From: DATIVK01 sp035465955
Lineage (GTDB): Bacteria > Myxococcota > Myxococcia > Myxococcales > Anaeromyxobacteraceae
Assembly: GCA_035465955.1 (NCBI GenBank)
Contig: DATIVK010000048.1
Span: 7,241-71,240 of the forward strand
Direction of reading: 5' to 3'
DNA length: 64,000 bases
Below the pieces are notes generated by a model. The model had not been told where the DNA came from. It ran no database searches and worked only from the letters and a program-made list of their open reading frames with translations. This document shows, piece after piece, positions 57,592-64,000 of the stretch. Position 1 is the stretch's first letter, and each line of letters begins with the position of its first letter. The translations under genes and the position numbers were made by a program.

Positions 57592-58866
57592 TCAGGCCTC
57601 GGGCCCGAGCGTCCGCAGCGACGCGCGCGGGTGGCGCGCGAGGGCCGCGATCTCGCGGAGGGCGTCGACGTAGCCCGGGACGAGGTCGCCCGGGGCGCTC
57701 GCGGCGTCGGTCGCGTCGTGGCGGTGCTCGCGGAGCCACGCGCGCCACCGGCGCACCTCGGCGCGCCCCATGCCCGAGAGCCGCCGGGCACGCAGGACCA
57801 GCTCCAGCGTCGTGCGGTGGCGGTAGACGGGGGCGCCCGCCGAGCGCCACGCGGCGGCGCCGGACAGGAGCGCCGCCCGCGCCACGTCGTCGCCGACCGC
57901 GTCGAGGTAGGCGAGCTGCGGGAGCGGCAGGCCGCGCGCGACGTCGAAGGCCATGTGGCCGAAGAAGCGGGGCTTGAGGCCGGCGAGCAGCAGGCGCTCG
58001 CCCGCGGCCAGGAACTCCGCCTCGAAGACGCCGTGGTAGCCGACGGTGCGCAGGAGCGCGAGGAGCCGCGACGCGACGCGCACGTCGACCTCGGCGTGCT
58101 CGAGGCAGACGCCGCTCTCGCGCTGCGCCGGCGCCTGCAGCAGCCTCCAGGAGGCGCGGAGCACCGCCCGTCCGCTCCGCTCGACCCACCCCGAGACGCC
58201 GTAGGCGTGCGCGGCGCCGTCCGCCCGGCACTGCAGGAGGGGCAGGTGGATCCGCGGCTCCATCGAGGCGACGGGCTCCGAGAAGCGGCGGTCCTCGACC
58301 GCCGCCCGCCACGCCGGGATCAGCTCCTCGCGCGTGGCGGCGAGGACGTCCTGCGGGTGACCGCGCAGGAGCGCCTGCGTCCGCGCCCTCAGCAGGACCG
58401 GGTAGGTCACCTTCGCCGCGACGCGCAGCAGGTCCTCCCCGTCCAGCGGGAGCAGCGTCCGCGGGACGTCGAGCCCCGCCGGCACCGCGAAGGCGAGCAG
58501 CCGCCACCGATCGAGCAGCGGCATCACCGCGTCGGGGTGCGGCGGCGCGAGCTGGAAGTGGCGCGCGAGCACGTCCCGGTGCGTCGAGTAGAGGATCGCG
58601 GTGTCGTCGCTCGTGGGGAGGAGGACGTGCCCCGGCTCCCGCCTGCCGAACGCGAGGAGCCACTGCACGAACGCGGCCCCGTCGTCCGTCGGCGGGGCCG
58701 CGAGCCTCCTCGCGGCGTGGCGCGACCAGCCCGCCGGCGCGAGCGGGCTCGGGTCGGCGACCGACACGCGGATCCCCTCCTGCCCGAGCGCGCGGGCCGC
58801 GGCGAGGGTCCCATACGAGGCGCCGTCGGTCAGGAGGACCGGCGGCCGCAGGGTGCTCGTGCTCAT
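57592..58866 (-). CDS. ATP-grasp enzyme of the exopolysaccharide operon
   Basis: 424 residues from ATG 58866 (GGAG upstream). An N-terminal pre-ATP-grasp fold (PVLLTDGASYGTLAAARALGQ) is followed by an ATP-grasp core (VTYPVLLRARTQALLRGH; GVFEAEFLAAGERLLLAGLKPRF). In place of the Asn of the classic EINPR motif it has GLKPR, so activity may be altered. ATP-grasp proteins in EPS clusters may attach amino acids or other carboxylates to sugars. The start is upstream of the conserved fold and the gene lies 14 bp after the export lipoprotein. Confidence 0.75.
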   Translation of the reverse strand: MSTSTLRPPVLLTDGASYGTLAAARALGQEGIRVSVADPSPLAPAGWSRHAARRLAAPPTDDGAAFVQWLLAFGRREPGHVLLPTSDDTAILYSTHRDVLARHFQLAPPHPDAVMPLLDRWRLLAFAVPAGLDVPRTLLPLDGEDLLRVAAKVTYPVLLRARTQALLRGHPQDVLAATREELIPAWRAAVEDRRFSEPVASMEPRIHLPLLQCRADGAAHAYGVSGWVERSGRAVLRASWRLLQAPAQRESGVCLEHAEVDVRVASRLLALLRTVGYHGVFEAEFLAAGERLLLAGLKPRFFGHMAFDVARGLPLPQLAYLDAVGDDVARAALLSGAAAWRSAGAPVYRHRTTLELVLRARRLSGMGRAEVRRWRAWLREHRHDATDAASAPGDLVPGYVDALREIAALARHPRASLRTLGPEA

Positions 58867-58880
58867 CGCTCCGTCCCCCC

Positions 58881-59504
58881 TTACTCGACGACGACGACGT
58901 CCCCCCCGTGCAGGGCGAAGGTCGCGGCCCGTCCGCGCGCCTGCGTGAGGCGCTGGAAGGTCATCCGGATCCGCACCGGCTGCGGGTTCGCGTCGGCCCA
59001 GTGATCGCGGCGGAGGATGAAGATCCGGTCCTTGTCCGCGAACGGCGTCATCCCCCCGGCGACCGCGAGCGCCTTCAGGACCCCCGAGCCCTGCTCGAGC
59101 TGGTAGACCCCCGGCCTCACCACCTCCCCGACGATCGAGACCTGGAGCGGCCCGACCTCCTCGAGCGAGACCGTGACGACCGGGTTGACGATGAAGTCCT
59201 TCAGCCGCGTCTGCAGGCGGCGGGAGAGCTCGACGGGCGACTGGCCGGCCGCGCCCACGTCGTTGAGGAAGGGGACGGTGATCATGCCGTCCTCGCGCAC
59301 CTTGGTGCGCACCGAGAGGCTGTCCTGGTTGAACACGCGGATGCCGACCGTGTCCCCCGGCCGGATCACGCACCCCTGCCGCTCCTTGTCCGGCGCCGGG
59401 AGCGCGTCGACCCAGAAGTACTCGCCGACCGGCGCGCAGCCCGAGAGCAGCGCGGCCGCGAGGGCGAGGTGCCGGAGCTCACGCAGCAGGTTCATGGGGC
59501 GCAT
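58881..59504 (-). CDS. Polysaccharide export lipoprotein (Wza/GumB-like)
   Basis: 207 residues. Lipobox LLSGC, then a Poly_export domain (IRPGDTVGIRVFNQDSLSV, DGMITVPFLNDVGAAGQ) and SLBB-type repeats (SIVGEVVRPGVYQLEQGSGVL). It is an outer-membrane part of the polysaccharide secretion channel. The frame is open to ATG 59639, which has the good ribosome site GGGGGAG. That form would carry 45 residues before the signal peptide and cross a long hairpin, so the start at 59504 is provisional (59495 is also possible). Confidence 0.85.
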   Translation of the reverse strand: MRPMNLLRELRHLALAAALLSGCAPVGEYFWVDALPAPDKERQGCVIRPGDTVGIRVFNQDSLSVRTKVREDGMITVPFLNDVGAAGQSPVELSRRLQTRLKDFIVNPVVTVSLEEVGPLQVSIVGEVVRPGVYQLEQGSGVLKALAVAGGMTPFADKDRIFILRRDHWADANPQPVRIRMTFQRLTQARGRAATFALHGGDVVVVE

Positions 59505-59557
59505 CCACGGGGTGCGGTGTGAGGCGCGAGCCGCTGGGCGTCGATCCGTCGAAGTGA

Positions 59558-59609
59558 CGCCCACCGCGCGAGAGACGGAGGGGCTACCCCCGTCTCCGCG
59601 CGGTGGGCG
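59558..59609 (-). promoter_or_regulatory. Long hairpin in the EPS leader
   Basis: A 13-bp stem, one bulged base and a further 7-bp stem form a 52-nt hairpin, between the alternative start at 59639 and the lipoprotein start at 59504. It could be an attenuator or a translational switch. Confidence 0.5.
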
Positions 59610-59668
59610 CGGACCGCTCACGACCTCCTGCTTCTTCATCCGGACTCCCCCAGCCGATCACCCGCTCC

Positions 59669-59679
59669 CGTCCGTGTGG
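59669..59679 (-). promoter_or_regulatory. Shared 11-bp element upstream of the export lipoprotein
   Basis: CCACACGGACG on the minus strand, identical to the copy at 57390-57400. Confidence 0.35.
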
Positions 59680-59829
59680 AGTTGCGGTCAGGCACAATGT
59701 GGGATCGGCAGGCCGCCGCAGCCATCCTCCATGTACGCGGGACACTCACCCGAGGCGAGTCCTGCCGACATCCCCCGATCACGGCGATCCAGAGGGTGGC
59801 CCCTCGGCGGGGGACCCCGTCCGGCCTCC

Positions 59830-61467
59830 TCACGCCCCCGGCGTCGCGTCGCGCAGCGGGAGCAGGATCCGGACCGTGGTGCCGCGCCCCGGCTCGCTCG
59901 CGATCCGGATGGCGCCGTGGTGCTGCTCGACGACGCCGAAGGCGACGGCGAGGCCGAGCCCGCTCCCCTTGCCGACGTCCTTGGTGGTGAAGAAGGGCTC
60001 GAGGCTGCGGGCGCGCGTCTCCGCCGCCATGCCGACGCCGTCGTCCGTGATCGAGAGCTGCGCGAAGGTCCCCGGCCCGGCGAGCCCGGCGAGCGCCGCG
60101 GCGTCCGGGTCCAGGGTCACCGTCGCCGCCGCCACGACGATCCTCCCCGCCGCCGGGATGGCCTCCCGCGCGTTCGACACGAGGTTCACGAGGACCTGCT
60201 CCAGCTGCGCCGCGTCGGCGGTCACCGTCAGCGGCGCCGCGGGGAGGTCGAGCGCCAGCGCGACGTCCTCGGGGAGCTGCCGCCGCAGCAGCCGCTGTGA
60301 TCTGCGGACGACCTCGACGAGGTCGACCGGCTCGGCCCGCCGCTCCTGCCGCCGGCTGAAGGTGAGCAGGCTCCGCGTGAGCGCCGCGGCGCGGTCCACG
60401 GCGCCGAGGATCTCCTCGGCGTCGAGCCGGTGCGGGCTCCCCACCTCGAGGTCGGAGCGGAGGATCGACGCGCGTCCCTTGATCGACGCGAGGATGTTGT
60501 TGAAGTCGTGGGCGACGCCGCCGGCCAGCTGCCCGATCGCCCGCAGCTTCTGGGACTGGGCGAGCTGCTCCTCCAGCTCGCGCTGCCGCGTGATGTCGGC
60601 GCCCGAGAGGATCAGCCCCGGGGGCGGGTCCCCCTCCGCCCCCCCCTCCGGCGCGGCGAGCCGCGTCGCGTACCAGTGGACGACGCGCAGCTCTCCGTCC
60701 GGGCGCGCCACGGGGAACTCCAGCTCGACCACGGCGCCGGGGCGCGCCGACGCGAGCGCGGCCTCGACGCGCGCGCGATCGCCGGGGTCCACGTGCTCCG
60801 TCATCCACTCGTGCCCCACCACGGCGGCCGCCTCCCGACCGAGGAGCTCCACCCCCTTGCGGTTGACCTGCGTGACGCGGCCGCCGGCGTCGAGGATGAC
60901 GAAGGAGACCCCCGCGACGTCCAGGACCTGCTTCGCGGCGTCCCGCTGGTGGCGCAGCGCCGCGCGGCTCTGGCGCAGCGCCCGCGTCGGCACGGTCCAG
61001 AGGACGCGGAAGGCGAGCGCGGCGGGCAGGAGGAGCAGGATGAGCAGCGCGCCCGAGCGCAGGATGAAGGGGCGGAGCGAGCGGGCGAACTCGATCGTCC
61101 CGACCTGCACGCCGGCGTCGAAGAGCGGGAGCCTGCGGGTGAGGAGCGGGGGGGCGACCGGGTCGGAGCTCTCGGCGACGACCGCGCCCGTCGCGTCCAG
61201 GACCCGGCGCCGCTCGGCGACGCCGTCGCGCGCCCTCCGCGCGAGGTGCTCGCTCACCCGCGACGACTCGAACTCCCAGAGGTCGGGATCGGCGCTGACG
61301 ACCTGCGTGAGGGTCCACGAGGCCAGCTCCACCTCCGCCTCGAGCGCGCCGGCCGCCCGCTCCCAGGAGAGCAGCAGCCAGGCCGCCGGGGGGATGAGGA
61401 CGAGCCCCAGCGTGACCGCCGTGGCGGCGATCGCGACCCAGCGGACGACGGCGCGCTCGGCGGTCAC
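59830..61467 (-). CDS. Membrane sensor histidine kinase with PAS domain
   Basis: 545 residues, GTG start. TM1 about 11-34, a short periplasmic sensor domain (about 100 residues), TM2 about 133-158, a PAS domain (about 175-295), then an H-box GGVAHDFNNILA and an ATPase domain with NLVSNAREAIP, DDGVGM and GKGSGLGLAV. It is an orthodox kinase of the HDFNN type. It starts 3 bp after the stop of the binding-protein gene, and the two form one operon; no response regulator follows. Confidence 0.92.
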   Translation of the reverse strand: MTAERAVVRWVAIAATAVTLGLVLIPPAAWLLLSWERAAGALEAEVELASWTLTQVVSADPDLWEFESSRVSEHLARRARDGVAERRRVLDATGAVVAESSDPVAPPLLTRRLPLFDAGVQVGTIEFARSLRPFILRSGALLILLLLPAALAFRVLWTVPTRALRQSRAALRHQRDAAKQVLDVAGVSFVILDAGGRVTQVNRKGVELLGREAAAVVGHEWMTEHVDPGDRARVEAALASARPGAVVELEFPVARPDGELRVVHWYATRLAAPEGGAEGDPPPGLILSGADITRQRELEEQLAQSQKLRAIGQLAGGVAHDFNNILASIKGRASILRSDLEVGSPHRLDAEEILGAVDRAAALTRSLLTFSRRQERRAEPVDLVEVVRRSQRLLRRQLPEDVALALDLPAAPLTVTADAAQLEQVLVNLVSNAREAIPAAGRIVVAAATVTLDPDAAALAGLAGPGTFAQLSITDDGVGMAAETRARSLEPFFTTKDVGKGSGLGLAVAFGVVEQHHGAIRIASEPGRGTTVRILLPLRDATPGA

Positions 61468-61470
61468 GGA

Positions 61471-62304
61471 TCACTCCAGCGGCGCGAAGTCGAGCGGGAG
61501 GTTGCCGGCCCCCTCGAGGATGCGCCGGGCCTCGGCGCCCGCCAGGAACCTGACGAAGGCGCGCACGTGGGGAGGCGCCGGCGCGCGGATCACGAGGTAG
61601 AGCCGCTTCTCCAGCGGGTAGGCGCCCGACCGCAGGTTCTGGAGGGTGGGCGCCACCCCGTTCCACCGGAGCGGGCGGACGTCCAGCTCCTCGGTGACGA
61701 GCTGGGAGAGCGTGGTGGTCCCGATGGAGCCGGGCGTGCGCAGGAGCATCGCGTTGCACTCCTGGTTCGTCGTCGCGACGAGCATCCCCGGCCGCTTCAG
61801 CGCGGCCTCGACGGCCTGGGCGATCTCGGGGGCGAGGCCGAGCAGGGCCTGCGTGTCCGCGTCGCCCCTCGGGCGGAGCACGACGCGGACGCGCTCCCCG
61901 TTCGGCCACCGGCCGAGGTCGCCGCGGTACATCCGCGCCACCTCCGCCGCCGTCACGCTCGTCGACTCGACGCGCGGACCGGCTGCGAAGACGAACGGCG
62001 TGCGCGCGTACGGGATCGCCACGAGCCCCATCCCGAACTCGTCCGGCCGCAGCGCGCGCGCGGAGATGCCCACGTCGAGGGCGCCCCGCGCGACCGCCTG
62101 GAAGGCGCCGCCGCTCCCGACGCTGGCGAGGACCTCGAGCTCGTGGCCGGGGCTCGCCTTCGCGAAGGCCGGGGCGAGCCTGCGGAGCGTGCCGAGCGCG
62201 CTCCCCGTGCCGCTGATCCGCAGCCGCTCCGCCGCGCCGCCCGCCGCCGGCAGCGCCACGGCGGCGCCGACAAGCAGGGAGAGGGCTGCGCGAGAGAGCG
62301 TCAT
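61471..62304 (-). CDS. Phosphate-type periplasmic binding protein (PBP-like 2)
   Basis: 277 residues from ATG 62304. Signal peptide to about residue 24. The fold resembles PstS/PBP_like_2: RISGTGSALGTLRRLAPAFA at the N-terminus, the SVGSGGAFQAVARGALDVGIS ligand-loop region and NLRSGAYPLEKRLYLVI near the end. It has no permease or ATPase neighbour. Its tight coupling to the histidine kinase suggests it presents a ligand (phosphate or another oxyanion) to the sensor. Confidence 0.82.
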   Translation of the reverse strand: MTLSRAALSLLVGAAVALPAAGGAAERLRISGTGSALGTLRRLAPAFAKASPGHELEVLASVGSGGAFQAVARGALDVGISARALRPDEFGMGLVAIPYARTPFVFAAGPRVESTSVTAAEVARMYRGDLGRWPNGERVRVVLRPRGDADTQALLGLAPEIAQAVEAALKRPGMLVATTNQECNAMLLRTPGSIGTTTLSQLVTEELDVRPLRWNGVAPTLQNLRSGAYPLEKRLYLVIRAPAPPHVRAFVRFLAGAEARRILEGAGNLPLDFAPLE

Positions 62305-62402
62305 CGATCCGATCCGTTCCTCCCATGACCCATGTGGGAGCCCGGCGGTCACGGGGATCGTGGCACGCTCCCCGGCGCGAGGAAAGGCGGACGTGGGCGC
62401 GC

Positions 62403-63257
62403 CTACCCCGCGAACAGCTGCTCCCGATGGAAGGCGAGGAAGCGGTCGTCGGGAACGAAGCGCGCCGGCGTGCGGAGCCGCTTCCCCTCGTACGGCTCGA
62501 AGTGGGCTCTCACGGCCTCGTTCGTGAAGTGCTCGCGCAGTCGTCTGCCCACGACGAGCCTGCGGTCCTCGTCGAAGGTCACGAGCGCCTTGTCGAACGC
62601 GGCGTCGTGCAGCCGAGAGAGGCAGAGGCCGTTCGCGGGGTTCGCGCGTTGCTCGGGGTGAGACGCCCACGGCAGGATGTGGCTCGCCACGAGGAGCTCC
62701 TGGACGTCGATCCCGGTGACGCAGCACCGCTGCCCGTAGGCGGCCCGCACCGCGCGGCGGAAGTAATCCTGGGCGAGCCGCACGGTCCGGGCGCCGACCG
62801 CCTCCGTGGGGCCGAGGTACGGCCCGATCTCCTCGACGCGGTCCTGCACGAGGTCGGGCGTCGCAGGCGGCCCCCTGCCCTCCATTCGCTCGGCCCAGAG
62901 TCGCTCGCTCTCGGCCGCCGTGCGCTCCCATGCCGTGCTGAACTCGGCCCAGACCGATCGGTCGAGCTCGCTGGCGCCCGCGAGGCCCCTCACGCCTCGC
63001 GCCCGCTCCTCCGGATCGAGCGAGGTGATGTTGTTCAGCTTCATGGCGACGCTGCTCGCCGTGCGGCCGAGCGTCCGCGCGAGGGCCGCCACCTCGGGAT
63101 CTCGTTGGTCCTGCCGACCGAAGGGAATTCGCCAGTAGAGGTGCATCGCGAGGAGGAGCTCGTCGCGGGTCCAGCGCTTCCCCCTCGGCGCGCTGGGAGC
63201 GGTCCTTCGCGGTGCGATCACGAGACTCCTCCTCTGGCGGACGACGATGCGGGCCAT
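62403..63257 (-). CDS. HNH endonuclease
   Basis: 284 residues from ATG 63257. The N-terminal half (RWTRDELLLAMHLYWRIPFG) recalls a DNA-binding module of predicted restriction endonucleases. The C-terminal HNH nuclease shows QRCCVTGIDVQELLVASHIL, PANGLCLSRLHDAAFDKAL. A zinc-like Cys pair is only partly present. It could be a restriction enzyme without a methylase or a homing-type nuclease; no modification gene is adjacent. An earlier ATG at 63308 overlaps the divergent gene. Confidence 0.85.
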   Translation of the reverse strand: MARIVVRQRRSLVIAPRRTAPSAPRGKRWTRDELLLAMHLYWRIPFGRQDQRDPEVAALARTLGRTASSVAMKLNNITSLDPEERARGVRGLAGASELDRSVWAEFSTAWERTAAESERLWAERMEGRGPPATPDLVQDRVEEIGPYLGPTEAVGARTVRLAQDYFRRAVRAAYGQRCCVTGIDVQELLVASHILPWASHPEQRANPANGLCLSRLHDAAFDKALVTFDEDRRLVVGRRLREHFTNEAVRAHFEPYEGKRLRTPARFVPDDRFLAFHREQLFAG

Positions 63258-63292
63258 CTCGCCGTGTCCGACCCCCAGGCTATCCGGACTCC

Positions 63293-63742
63293 GTGCCGAA
63301 GCGAGCAAGGAAGAAGACCGCGCCGTCCGCCCCGCGAAGGCGACGAGTCAGGGCTCGATACTTCATCGTGGCGCTGGAGACCTTCGAGGGCGAGGACACG
63401 GCCTGCTACGTCCTCGGCGCCGATCCGATGTGGATCGTGCTCTCCGTGCTCCCGGCGGCCGGGGCGGCGATCGTCGATGCCGGCTACCGGAGTCTGGAGG
63501 AGGCACGGAAGGCGTGGCCCGAGGCGACCCCTCCGCCGCCGGGGGCGAGCCGGTCGCGGAGATCTCCTGTCGGATGGAACAGGGTTCCGCCCGTCTTCGC
63601 CGAGCCATGGTTCCAGGAGATCTGGCGGGGCGTTCAACGGCCCGAGCGAACCGTCGGGCGGAGCGGGCGGCGCAACGCTGGCGCGTCGAAGGGCTCGGCG
63701 CCCGTGAACCCGCTCCCTCACCCTGGCCCTCTCCCTCGATGA
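63293..63742 (+). CDS. Hypothetical protein divergent from the HNH gene
   Basis: 149 residues from GTG 63293. A basic N-terminus (KRARKKTAPSAPRRRRVRAR) and a compact domain (YFIVALETFEGEDTACYVLG, SLEEARKAWPEAT) follow. The last dozen residues (NPLPHPGPLPR) are read out of the palindromic repeat that follows, and the true end may have been altered by its insertion. No family recognised. It lies 35 bp from the HNH start and may form an accessory pair with it. Confidence 0.45.
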   Translation: MPKRARKKTAPSAPRRRRVRARYFIVALETFEGEDTACYVLGADPMWIVLSVLPAAGAAIVDAGYRSLEEARKAWPEATPPPPGASRSRRSPVGWNRVPPVFAEPWFQEIWRGVQRPERTVGRSGRRNAGASKGSAPVNPLPHPGPLPR

Positions 63743-63751
63743 GGGAGAGGG
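63727..63751. repeat. CCCTCTCCCTC palindromic repeat, copy D
   Basis: Arms 63727-63737 and 63741-63751 around GAT. It overlaps the end of the hypothetical gene and precedes argH. Confidence 0.7.
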
Positions 63752-63826
63752 GAAGGTTTTCGGTTGGGGTGCCCGCGCCGCCGCGATTCCGGCGGCGGCT
63801 CGGGCCGTGGTAGCTTCCGCCCCTCT

Positions 63827-64000
63827 ATGGCCAAGAAGAGCGCATCGAAGCCCGTCTCCCGCGCGGCGCTGGCCGGGGAAGCCGATCCCCGCCTCGTCGC
63901 GCTCTCGGTCTCCATCCAGGACGACTCGGCCCTCTACGCGGAGGACATCCGCGGGAGCCAGGCCCACGTCACCATGCTCGCGAAGCAGGGGATCGTCCCG
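63827..64000 (+). CDS. argH: Argininosuccinate lyase, N-terminus (cut by the window edge)
   Basis: 58 residues are visible. They match the N-terminus of argininosuccinate lyase: the segment LVALSVSIQDDSALYAEDIR is followed by GSQAHVTMLAKQGI, the family's conserved first substrate-binding region. It catalyses the last step of arginine synthesis. The ATG at 63827 has a weak ribosome site. The rest lies beyond the window. Confidence 0.85.
   Translation, partial: MAKKSASKPVSRAALAGEADPRLVALSVSIQDDSALYAEDIRGSQAHVTMLAKQGIVP

Larger units (their letters stand above)
59505..59829 (-). other. 325-bp gene-free leader region upstream of the EPS operon
   Basis: It contains a 52-nt hairpin (59558-59609), an in-frame ATG with a strong ribosome site at 59639, and the 11-bp element shared with the downstream glycosylphosphotransferase (59669-59679). 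Beyond 59690 I see only GC-rich sequence, with an incidental short plus-strand frame. Confidence 0.5.

Noticed and set aside
1..64000. CRISPR arrays, insertion sequences, prophage, rRNA
   Set aside because: No regularly spaced repeats, transposase motifs, phage structural genes or rRNA-like sequence were seen.

Overview
The window is 64 kb of very GC-rich, densely coded bacterial DNA. Its gene content fits a myxobacterium, most likely Anaeromyxobacter or a close relative in the Anaeromyxobacteraceae. The case rests on several features together: a Ser/Thr kinase with a C-terminal membrane anchor, two chemoreceptors, many lipoproteins, a Sel1/AgmX-type protein, a twelve-heme c-type cytochrome, the futalosine-pathway enzyme MqnD, a VKOR-DsbA fusion and SpmAB. 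No rRNA, tRNA, CRISPR array, phage or insertion sequence was seen. The genus is an inference from gene content, not from a database search.

Layout. 1-7.9 kb: partial hisC, a secreted and a membrane hypothetical, pepA, a Ser/Thr kinase, queF, a pterin dehydratase, and a small Cys-tailed secreted protein coupled to a VKOR-DsbA fusion. 8-18.6 kb: an FG-GAP lipoprotein, a poly-HAMP chemoreceptor, a P-type cation ATPase, a patatin-like lipoprotein, a CPA2 antiporter and a secreted hypothetical. 18.6-28.7 kb: a zinc-ribbon membrane protein, a spermidine-synthase-like enzyme coupled to a PabB-PabC fusion, a 2[4Fe-4S] protein, a Sel1/AgmX lipoprotein, a J-domain/MshEN-like protein, a second chemoreceptor and a Cys-rich PAS histidine kinase. 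28.8-36.3 kb: an NCS2-type permease, an AsmA-family protein, a collagen-like lipoprotein and small hypotheticals. 36.3-42.8 kb: the cimA-leuB-mqnD run, an alpha/beta hydrolase, a cold-shock protein and a protein with a histone-H1-like tail. 42.8-48.4 kb: a VapBC-type pair, an OsmC-family gene with an in-frame UGA, asd, an acyl-ACP thioesterase, a PEGA-like lipoprotein and the dodecaheme cytochrome. 48.4-55.9 kb: a LysR regulator with a clear operator, a 53-residue membrane protein, spmAB, a NapH-like ferredoxin, a transglutaminase lipoprotein, methylmalonyl-CoA epimerase and an outer-membrane barrel. 55.9-64 kb: an exopolysaccharide operon (export lipoprotein, ATP-grasp enzyme, initiating glycosylphosphotransferase), a periplasmic-binding-protein/histidine-kinase pair, an HNH endonuclease and the start of argH.

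The most notable item is the OsmC-family gene at 43516-43983. A TGA codon stands where the family's peroxidatic cysteine should be. The reading frame stays open and family-like for 88 codons beyond it. A perfect 7-bp stem with a GG-containing loop begins 18 nt after the UGA. Together these make a strong selenoprotein candidate. A second theme is initiation with little or no 5' leader: at seven or so genes a good -10 hexamer lies only 6-12 nt before the start codon. A third is compact convergent gene ends, where both stop codons share one CTAG.
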